Positions 55,699 through 64,000 of a DNA stretch of 64,000 nucleotides are shown in pieces; position 1 is the stretch's first letter, and each line of letters starts with the position of its first letter. Position numbers and translations under genes: made by a program. Below the pieces are notes generated by a model that was not told where the DNA came from, searched no databases, and was given only the letters and a program-made list of their open reading frames with translations. This DNA comes from Diadema setosum (Eukaryota > Echinodermata > Echinoidea > Diadematoida > Diadematidae), in assembly GCF_964275005.1 (NCBI RefSeq), contig NW_027307651.1, positions 868,001 through 932,000 of the forward strand. Reading direction: 5' to 3'.

Positions 55699-57163
55699 TA
55701 TGTGTATATTCCCGTGGATATGTTACTTTTCTAAGTACTTTTGTTTCAATCAGATTTTGAATAACGGTAACAGTAAAAGGGTAACAGATTGGGGGTATAA
55801 GCAACTAGAACATTCCAAGACAATTATCTTAACCTTGGTATGGTGATTAGATTCAGTTTTTTTTTTTTTTTTTTTTTTTTTCATAGTGCTTCCCACTTTC
55901 TAAACGTTTCATGCACAGTCTATGGTGGCTTGGTAAGCCATACTGACGTTGTCATTTGCTACGCTTTCCAAAAATGGAACTGTGGCTGATTTATTTATTT
56001 TTTAATCTAAAGTTCATAAAGATCTGAACTTTTTTGTAATGCGACACACAGGCAGCTCAATATTGTATACAGTCATGTTTAGATGTGAACAAATACGTAT
56101 AATATCATTGATAAACATTTGTCATTTGAACAAAACAATCAGCACTATAACGAAATAACTTTTCACTTGTACTGTCCATGCTAAATGTTGACGCATAATA
56201 ATAACCATGAGTATTACTGTGAAAATGCTTGAAAACATGGCATGGCTTTGGCCTTTCACAACCATGTCAATTAATGTTTGCAATTTGACATTGATGATGG
56301 ACTGTTAAACATTTCCAGACATTAGTTTGGAGTTTTGGTCTATATCTTTTTTAAACAGAGTTTTCTAGTATTGCTTCCGTGGCAATGACTCGTTTTCGAA
56401 GTAAGTTTTCGCATGAAGGTGTGTGTGGATAGGTCACGGTTTGTCATCAAAAAAATTTTAAGATTGATTTAATGTACAGCTACTTAAATTTCGATTGTTA
56501 AAATCAGTTCTAAAGCAGAGCCTGCTATTTTTAACAACCTATCATCAGTAGTAAAAGTGATAAAAGTAACATTAGCGGATTACATTTTACTCTGTATCAT
56601 CATAATCATTGTCTATAATGTCATAGTCATCAATATCGAAATCAGTAGTAGAAACCGTAAATGAAATGTCACTGTCATGCTTACTGTACATTGTCCGTCT
56701 GTCTGTAAGTTTTCAAGGGAACTGTAAAATATTTGAATGAAACTTAAAGAAAAAGTTGAAGTTGACATAAGGAACAGATGTTTAAATTTCGGTAGTGATC
56801 GGATGAAAGACACCTTCTTATAATTTTTTAAAGGATATGAATCATTGGCATTACTCTCTTTAAAAAGAAACGAGTGAAAATATTAACTTGAAAGGTGAAT
56901 ACGAAAAAAGAAAGAAAGAATTTAGAGTGAAATTGGAGTGAATTTTGAATAAAAACGTTGTATTTTCACTCGTTTTAAAGTGACCTCAGGGATCACTCTA
57001 AATATTCGAGTAAACACTGAGGTCACTCTAAAATGAGTGAAAATGAACATTTTTCACTCAAAATGCACTCCAATTTCACTCTAAAATTCACTCTTTTTTT
57101 TGCATTTACTCCTTCAAGTGTAAATATTTTCAATCAATTTTCTTTTTTTTTCTTTTTCTTTCT

Positions 57164-57194
<31 letters not shown>

Positions 57195-60100
57195 GAGAGA
57201 GAGAGTAGGGTCAACAAACGAGGGAGTTCCAGGTGCGCGTATTGAGGTGTGCACACGCGCACTGCATGAAATAGCTAATTGAAGCTAGCCGCCCAATGAC
57301 GAAGTCTGGCTTCTCTATCATGGGGAAATAAAAGTGATATCTATAAAATAATGCGTGTATGGGTCCATAGAAAGGAGGTAGTTGGCGGAGGTATCCGCTC
57401 TCCGAGTGTTTCCAGCTGAAATATGGATTGATTATTGCTAATAAATTATGACAGAACAAAAATGCAATCCTTTGGTAGCTGTTACGAATCTCCTTTCAAG
57501 CTCTCTCATGGTTGGATATTGAATGTTGTCCATGTATCATGCAAAAAATCGCCGAGTGAGACAGTGAGACTGAAGTCTTTAAAAATCTCTGAGCAGAGTT
57601 TGAGAAGACACATCCCTTCCACTTTGAAAAATTCATTACTTGGAATAAAAATTAATAAGTTGATCTACTTGGACATGAAACCCGAAAGGCACTGAATCTT
57701 TGTTTTATGTTTTTTTTTTTTTTTTTTACGTTATAAAACGTGTTTTAACTCTGCGACACTGCACACGTGAAATAATATTTAAACATAATGTGCCTAGAAA
57801 TAGTGGATCACTTTGTTTTGCTGGTTAGGGTGTGTTTGTCTGTGAGTATGTGAGTATGTGTATCTTTTTTTTTTTTTTTGAGGAGGCTTTCATGTCACGC
57901 TGTTCTTCCATTCGGTTGCCTTGCACGATTAAGCAGAAGATTTTTTTTTTTTCGTTTGATAACTTTGATTTAGTTGAATATGTTAGTATTCGTTTCATTT
58001 TGAAAACTATGGTGACATCAAACATAATTCCAATAAAAATATCATTGTGAAAAAGTATGTGGTAGGAAACACGTGTGTGTGTGTGTGTTAATCTTAAATG
58101 AGGAAGAGGTGAACAGTTGCAGGAAATGAAATAACCAAGAAATCCAATATAGGAAAGATATGAGAAAAATTTGAAAGAAGAATTCATCGAAATGATCGCT
58201 AAAAGACGTACTGCTTTTGCTCTTATATGTGCAACGAGTGTGACGGACGAATAAGAATTCGAAATTACGAAAATGTGTGACAAATGACTGAATTGAAGAG
58301 TCTTTGTTCGAAAATGATCGACAAAAGACGATTTTGAATCTAGCATTAGCATATTCCAAATTTCTCTGGGAGAAATTGAACTACAAATCTATTGAACTTA
58401 ATGAAATAGGTTTAAGAATGAACGGTAAAAACTATTGTATCTTTTTATCATCTTTCTGTTCTCCCTATCTAACTTTCAGCCACGATTACCATTCTGGTTG
58501 TACGCCCTCTATCGGTTCGCACTCGCCGCCTATTTCTTCTCGATTTGGATAACTTACGTCGTTATACTTGTAACGAAGGCAGCGGACCCGAAGTTCCTCG
58601 TTTACCTCGACTTCTGGGCGTTTCTTACCGCAACATGCTATGTTTGTTTTGCCTTCTTGAATGCTGCATTGGACTTTGTAAAGAGCAGGAGGAATGCAGC
58701 GCTTAAAGGTACAATTATTGTAATATGGTTGGAGTCGAATAGGGCTGCGGAAGGAGGAAACTAACACGAAAGCGATCGAGCGAGAGGACCTCAAAAGCCC
58801 AATTTAGAGACGCATTCCACTGTTGTGCTTAGTTTCTTCTCAAAGGTTATTCTTGGCATGCAGGGTCGTTGACACCTGCAGCTTGAGACTTGCCAGTATT
58901 TACCCCTGTTTTTTGTTTGTTTGTTTGTTTGTTTGATTGATTTGATTTGTTTAATCCCAAGACACCGTTCAGCACTGATTGTGATGACTTTACTAATTCT
59001 AGTGAATTATAAAACTTTGCTGTGCTTTGTCATAATGCTCAAGAGAATAAACACACACACAAGCATACAAAATTATGATGTCAATAAAGAAATACAATGT
59101 ACTACCATACTTTTAAAATGTTTCTGTAATGTTCTAATTATAACGCTACTGTCTAGGGGAAGTACTATGATAATCGTGAATTCGGTTACACTATAATTTC
59201 ACTCCTTCTAAAGCACTCACAGATTCAAATATTTTCTTACCACATTTCTCTCACATAGCTTCCTTTAATATAGTATCAGGAACATGCAGAGCACATTTTT
59301 CACCGTGGAAACATTTGTAAACAATGCCTTTACACCCACATCTTCAAAACTCTTTTGTGCTCATGTTCTCTTGCAGGACCACGAATTGAGATCAGTTAAG
59401 ATTTTACACGATGTAAATAGTCACTACAACTAGAAAGGCACTCAGAGAGCGGAGACCTCCGCCAAGCAGCTCATTTCCACCCGTACAGGCATGCTGAAAC
59501 TCGCTCAGTTTCCCAATATAGAATCATTTTGCTTACGTCATCAGCTTCTAGCCGCGCGGTCCCTCGCCCCATCATAGCATGCGCACGCGTTGTAGAGCGC
59601 GTATGGAAACCTTAACAAGAAATATACGTGCATCTTGAACTCGCAAGTTCATTGACTGTATATGCAAAAACATCAAAAATCCTTCAATAAATTCACAAAA
59701 ATTGCCAGATAACCATCAAAACTGAATTTTTTGTTTCTTATGTCATCATCGACATTTCCTGCAAGTTTCATTCAAATCCGCTCGCTACTTTTTGAGTTAT
59801 TTTGCACACGGACAAAGAAACAAACGCCGAAGAAAACATAACCTCCTCCCTTGGCAGAGGTAGATAATTTGAAAAGAAAACGGGGAGCAAAGACCTCCGC
59901 CAAGTCAGGAACTCATTTCCACCCTTAAACGCGTGCAATATCCCAGAAAATGGAGCCTTTTGTTTATGTCATTGCACGGCGCCTCGCCCGAGCAAAGCAC
60001 GCGCTTTAGTGCTCGTATGTAAACCTTTAGTACGCCCAGCTTGGACCCCAGGTTCGTTGACCTTATGATGGCAAAAGATGAAAAATCGTTCAAAAATCCA

Positions 60101-63100
60101 TAAAAATTAAAGGACCAGTTGATACCAAAATTATGTGAGGTGGTCCTTGTGTCAATATCGACATTTTATGCAAGTTTCATTTTAATCCGTACAAAACTTT
60201 TTGAGTTATTTTGCAAACAGACCAACCAAATCCGATGACACTTAACCTCCTCCTTCCATGCGTGGCGGAGGTAATAATGATATATGGACTTGCCTTGAGG
60301 GGATACGACATTTCTTGCCTGAAGTAGAATTATATTGCCCGAGTCGAAGACGATGGTAAACAGTTCTAGTGACGGCAATCCCCCGAAGGTCCATATCGGT
60401 ATTATGGGAATTTGCCCTCTGTCGCGAAACCCAGGTATGCGGCGCGCGTAGAAACAGCCAGCTCACACAGAAATGGCGCGTTTACACCGGGCACGGTATG
60501 AGCAACGGGCCGGGTTTTTGCTATGGTACGCCAAATGGAACCATGTTTTGGTTCTGTTAAAAAATCGCACAAAATGTTTCCCTTATGTCAAAATCAAGAT
60601 GACCAAAATCAACAATAGAAGATTAATATTGTAAGAAAATTATTAGCGGGGAAGTGATATTGTAAAAGAGCCAGACATGGTCCTTTTGGTGCACCATAGC
60701 GAAAACCCCGTTCCTTGACCCGTGCCGGATTTGGTGTATTTAAAATGAGCTTAACAGCGACCGTCCTTTAATTTTACTTGTTAACCTACTTGGGTATTTG
60801 CTCTTCGTCGCGAAACCACTCAGCGAGAATCTGTCATCAACAGCAAATTTTCCCCACTGGGAGCGTGAAGTGCCCGGATGCTATAGGCTATTCCCCTCGT
60901 TTTTTAACACGCAAATCCCATAGGCGTTTGCCAAAAGGGGAAAAATTCACCCCTCTTCGCCCTGCTGGCGCGCAATTCCGCGTGTAATGACGAGGGTAAT
61001 ACATTTTTGTAGAGCCCCAGTTCAGATGTTTAACCCTATTCTAACTGCGCGCCACGATTTCGCAACGCGCAAAGCTTTTGCCGCGTCGTTTCACGACTTT
61101 TTTCATTGAAGTCTCCCGCATATTTTGAGACCAAATTTGCGACGTCCGGGTACACCGTTTTGAAGTTACGTAATGTTTTGCATATGCATGTCAACCAAAA
61201 AACAGCTCAAATTCATGATATCGTGTGCAAATCCAATGCAAATTGTGTTTTTTGGTTAAATTGATATACATTAGATTATTTCAACTTTTAACCATTGAAA
61301 TTAATTGATTCTAGTGTAGATAAGCCTGAAAGAGTGCCTGCAACAAGTTTTGGCAAAAAAAACAATAGAAAACAAAAGGTTGAAAAAACAATAATATACA
61401 TAAGAAATTAAGAAAACAATAAAAAACAAAGAAATTAATTTCAATTGAGCTATTTTTTTTATACGAAAATTGTTTGAAGTGTCTTGAGGAATTCTGACAC
61501 AAACATTTAGCAATCCTCCAGTCTTTTTAATGGAGTTATAGGTAAAAATATGATTTCATGCACAAATTTGCATAATTAATTTATTAAAAATAGAAAGGCA
61601 ATATTTTTCTATTGTATGACGATGTAATCTTGTAGTTGACATCCAGCTCTATCTTCAGGCAAAATTTCGGGGCAATCGCGCGATCGGCGGCCGAGATCTG
61701 AAGGGGGGGTCAAATTGACCCCCCCCCCCCCCTCAGTAAAAACTTGGTCTCAAATAGCCCAGTTAGAATAGGGTTAATACGGGTAATGATAATAATTAGA
61801 TCTGCACCATGAGACGAAACGTAGTACAGCGTAGTACAACTTACAACAGCGTGCCAGGTCAAGCGGCCTTGTTCAACGAACCCTGCTGGAATGCGACTCC
61901 TGAGCTGTATCCTCCTTGTGTGTATTGCGTACATCTCCGACAGATTTCACACTATCCCACCTCTTAAATCATGTACTTATAACCATACTTTTACGCCATA
62001 AATCTACACAATTTACCTTCATACCATTTGAATCATTTTATAATCTCAGTCGTTTTGCCATGCAATGTCCTTCACTTGTTACCTCTGCCAAGGGAGAAGG
62101 AGGTTAAGTATTCATGGGCGTTAGTTTGTCTGTTTGCAAAATAATTCAAAAAGTTGTGTACGATTAGAATGAAACTTGCATGAAAAGTCGATGTTTGCAC
62201 AAGTAACACCTCGTTCAATTTTGGTTGTGAACCGGGATTCTTTTTTTTTTTCCAATTTTGAAAAATTTGTGTTTTTCTGGCATATAAGATCAACAAACTT
62301 AGGGTTGAAGCTGTGCCTACTGGAGGTTTACATACGCGAACTAAAGCGCGTGCTCCATGTTCGCCGGGCAAGGCGCCGTGCAATGACGTAAACAAAAGGC
62401 TTTGATTTTTGGGAAATTGCACGCGTGTAAGGGTAGAAATGAGTTGCTGGCTTGGCGGAGGTCTGTGCTCTCTAAGTGCTTTTCTAGTTAGTAATGTGCT
62501 TTTGATAGTAACATTTATTTGACTTTTTGTTTTGTTTTGGTAAGTTCCTCCCAATAACAGTAGGGTCTACATAGATATTTTTACTTCATAATTCCATAAG
62601 TCTGATTTATACTGGGACCTGCGGCTGAACAAGCTTGCTTTTACGTAGGCCCCATCATATTTCGCAAACTATGACCATAGATCAACTCTAAACAGACCCT
62701 TGTGTTTATACTCAGACAAACTGTTGTACATTCCAATGAAGTTTATTTATTCAGTTAATGATTTTGAATTCCCTAATTGTAGTTTTTCTGTTCTATTTAA
62801 GTGGAAAATAAAATAATTTGAAATCAAAATTGAAATCATTCAGCTAACTTTTACTCCGGCTACTTTCTCAGAAAGGTAAGTCAAGTGCTCTTTTATTATG
62901 CTAGAAAATATGTTATATTTTCTTTGCATTTTCTATTTATTTCATTGCCCATAAAAATGACGTCATGTAATGTAGTCGTTGTCGTATCCAGAGATGACGG
63001 CACCGATATTAAAAAATCCCAAACTTTTGAGTCGATCGTTCGATTTCCCTCATACTTCTCTGATGTGTTCTACTAATATTGTTGCTTTCACTCAATCCAC

Positions 63101-63618
63101 ATTCATATTTTTCAGATAAGTTTCGGTACCAGATTCAATGGTTTCTCTTCAACATCACAACCACTCCTTGCATCTTCCTATCCGTTTTCGACTGGTGGTT
63201 TTGGTTCTATTCAACAACGAAAAGAGTGCCGACCCTGTTTTCAGTCAGCAATCTTCACCTTCCCACCGCCATCTGCCTGATCGAAATCTTCGTCACCCTG
63301 ATCGTCGTCCACTTTGTACACGTGGTCTACCCAATGCTGTACCTGATCATGTACTTCTTCTTCGCTGTTATCTACTGGGCGGCTGGGGGAACGGACATGT
63401 TCGGAAACAACTACATTTTTTTCTTGCTCGACTTCGGAAACTATCCCTACATCGCGGCCGCGACTGTGGTGGCCGGATTCTGTGCAACGCTGCTGTTTCA
63501 GGCTATTTTGAAAGGGTTGTACGCCATCCGTGTCCGGTGTATGGATAGTAACAGAACAGGAGACGTTTCCCCTACAGATGAGGTGTCAGTTGTTGAGCTC
63601 GGATCAATGAGCATGTAG
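54413..63618 (+). CDS. Rolling stone-like six-pass membrane protein, copy C
   Basis: Exons 54413-54565, 58480-58708 and 63116-63618 encode 294 residues from ATG to TAG. This is the only copy with a full-length first exon opening on its own ATG (51 codons, MTSQGSPVFGDSSPTMQTTT onward). The signature blocks are all present: WYSVQWTDF, RDVSTPH, PRLPFWLYALYRFALAAYFF, TATCYVCFAF, FRYQIQWF, FVHVVYP, YWAAGGTDMFG, AAATVVAG and LKGLYAIRVRCMD. Six membrane spans are expected with both ends hydrophilic. TM3 is unusually aromatic (FDWWFWFY). Introns are 3.9 and 4.4 kb; the second is crowded with repeats, and its acceptor lies against a dispersed repeat. No AATAAA was found between the stop and the window end, so the 3' end is open. 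Confidence 0.85.
54566..56920 (+). other. Copy C intron 1, first part
   Basis: AT-rich intron with (AT)n tracts at about 55618-55700 and a T24 run near 55858. No exon recognised. Confidence 0.5.
56921..57086. mobile_element. Foldback MITE, ~165 bp
   Basis: The arms tttagagtgaaattggagtg (56921) and the complement of ctccaatttcactctaaa (57068-57085) continue through ttttcactcgtttta and gtgacctcag toward a loop near 57000. Nearly the whole element is one hairpin. Confidence 0.8.
57190..57425 (-). mobile_element. Partial GGCGGAGGTCT-family element
   Basis: Ends with ttggcggaggtatccgctct and ccgagtg, as the copies at 59429-62492 do in this orientation. The body is diverged. Confidence 0.5.
57426..58479 (+). 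other. Copy C intron 1, 3' part
   Basis: T-runs, a (GT)n tract near 58071 and the block shared with 46245-46730. Ends with tctaactttcag. Confidence 0.6.
58480..58708 (+). CDS. Copy C exon 2: TM1 and TM2
   Basis: Encodes PRLPFWLYALYRFALAAYFF and a span to YVVILVTK, the loop PKFLVYLDFWAFLT, TATCYVCFAFLNAALDFV and KSRRNAALKG. Donor AAA G|GTACAA, phase 1. Confidence 0.9.
58709..59428 (+). other. Copy C intron 2, first part
   Basis: Includes a (TTTG)n stretch at 58911-58938. Otherwise anonymous. Confidence 0.5.
59429..59862 (+). mobile_element. GGCGGAGGTCT-family element, copy 1
   Basis: Starts tagaaaggcactcagagagc then ggagacctccgccaag and ends aacctcctcccttggcagag, giving short inverted ends (cctccgccaag / cttggcagagg). 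The body contains a tgagttattttgca word shared with copies 2 and 3. Confidence 0.65.
59880..60275 (+). mobile_element. GGCGGAGGTCT-family element, copy 2
   Basis: Directly follows copy 1 in the same orientation: gcaaagacctccgccaagtc, then tttgttta(t)gtcattgcacgg, cgcctcgcccg and a terminal cttaacctcctccttccatg / ggcggaggtaataa. Confidence 0.65.
60478..60742. mobile_element. 265-bp MITE
   Basis: The left arm acaccgggcacggtatgagc continues aacgggccgggtttttgctatgg. The complement of the right arm reads aaatccggcacgggtcaagg, aacggggttttcgctatgg. These are imperfect inverted repeats of about 60 bp. Confidence 0.65.
61030..61777. mobile_element. piggyBac-like MITE (740 bp) with TTAA duplication
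   Basis: TTAA at 61030-61033 and 61774-61777 flank CCCTATTCTAACTG and its complement CAGTTAGAATAGGG. There is no transposase. A G7-tcaaattga-C14 hairpin sits near the right end, as in the element at 6028-7017. Confidence 0.85.
62078..62492 (-). mobile_element. GGCGGAGGTCT-family element, copy 3 (inverted)
   Basis: Minus-strand relative of copies 1-2: starts tacctctgccaagggagaag and ends cttggcggaggtctgtgctc, tctaagtgcttttctagtt. Shares gcgccgtgcaatgacgtaaa with copy 2 in complement. Confidence 0.7.
62493..62879 (+). other. Copy C intron 2, anonymous part
   Basis: AT-rich, nothing recognised. Confidence 0.4.
62880..63110 (-). repeat. Dispersed repeat abutting the exon 3 acceptor
   Basis: Complement of the 36530-36900 repeat: gatttccctcatacttctct, gatgtgttctactaatattg and ctttcactcaatccacatt match its beginning. 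It ends about 5 bp before the acceptor tttttcag. Confidence 0.7.
63116..63618 (+). CDS. Copy C exon 3: TM3-TM6 and tail
   Basis: Enters G|AT AAG (DKFRYQIQWFLFN). Spans surround IFLSVFDWWFWFY, LPTAICLIEIFVTLIVVHF, MLYLIMYFFFAVIYWAAGG and AAATVVAGFCATLLFQ. After LKGLYAIRVRCMDSNR comes a short acidic tail ending LGSMSM, TAG at 63616. Confidence 0.9.
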
Positions 63619-64000
63619 TTATCATACTAGCGCCCTCGCCGTTCAAAAAATATTCATGACTTGAAGAAAAAAACTGTTCAATATATGCACGGCAAAAACA
63701 TGAACATGTTACTGTGCTAACATATCACTGTTTTTTTTTTGTTTTTTTTTATGCCTCCACCACGAAGTGGTGAAACTTGTGTATGGAGCTATGTATATAT
63801 GAGTATACGGAGCTGTGCCTAGGAAATTCAGGGTGCGCAATGGTTCTGTAAGGCAAGACTTAGGCCATGGCGTCAAGGGTTTAAGTGACAATGATAAGAT
63901 GTCACTATTTTTCTCATATTTTGAAAATAGCTCAAAGTACTGCCAAAAAAAAAAATACCAGTTAGTGATTGTTTGAAGTAGATTATGGGCCATCACAATC
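63619..64000. other. Downstream of copy C, start of a dispersed repeat
   Basis: From about 63752 the sequence gcctccaccacgaagtggtg opens what looks like another inverted-repeat family (ccaccac/gtggtg); its far end is outside the window. No poly(A) signal seen. Confidence 0.4.

Noticed and set aside
1-64000. tRNA, rRNA, CRISPR or bacterial-type operon signals
   Set aside because: None found; the DNA is eukaryotic with spliced genes.

Overview
The window is AT-rich animal DNA with split genes, GT-AG introns, many inverted-repeat transposons and several satellites. The dispersed repeats (GGGGCGGATCCAGG elements, GGCGGAGGTCT elements, TTAACCCTAT elements) and the tandem family of rolling stone-like genes suggest an echinoderm, probably a sea urchin or sea star. 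That is inference from remembered repeat flavour, not proof. No rRNA, tRNA or CRISPR array was found.

Genes, all on the + strand. (1) A type I immunoglobulin-superfamily receptor: signal-peptide exon 1703-1772, V-set exon 4116-4415, second Ig exon 4939-5248 (with an apparent 1-base frame break), and transmembrane exon 7285-7410. All its junctions are phase 1. (2) Three tandem rolling stone-like six-pass membrane proteins sharing three-exon structure and phases (0, then 1). Copy A is 8063-8184, 9542-9767 and 10291-10799. Copy B is 22509/22538-22633, 41032-41260 and 41759-42267. Copy C is 54413-54565, 58480-58708 and 63116-63618. Copy A's first recognisable exon has no in-frame ATG and starts in the phase left open by the Ig transmembrane exon 650 bp upstream, so an Ig receptor::rolling stone fusion transcript is possible. 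Copy B has an 18.4-kb first intron, and its upstream ATG frame is closed relative to copy C.

Layout. 1-1215: 275-bp satellite. 1.7-7.4 kb: Ig gene, with a LINE 3' end and a piggyBac-like MITE in an intron. 8.0-11.0 kb: copy A. 11.1-14.8 kb: CpG-rich repeat pair enclosing a near-perfect 1.4-kb palindrome. 17.1-21.5 kb: a giant foldback whose arms are satellites amplified from a short MITE. 22.5-42.6 kb: copy B, whose first intron holds a LINE RT fossil, a 6.4-kb inverted-repeat element filled with a dimeric satellite, and more MITEs. 42.6-47.3 kb: largely anonymous, with a remnant of copy C's intron. 47.3-52.4 kb: a 5.08-kb terminal-inverted-repeat element related to a 174-bp MITE at 21.3 kb. 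52.5-53.2 kb: another TIR element. 54.4-63.6 kb: copy C, its introns packed with MITE/SINE-like copies.

How the genes relate: the three rolling stone-like copies are local duplicates. Drosophila Rolling stone is a membrane protein needed for myoblast fusion. The copies here have diverged mainly in intron content and tails, while the six membrane spans and signature motifs stay intact. No function for these copies can be read from the sequence.
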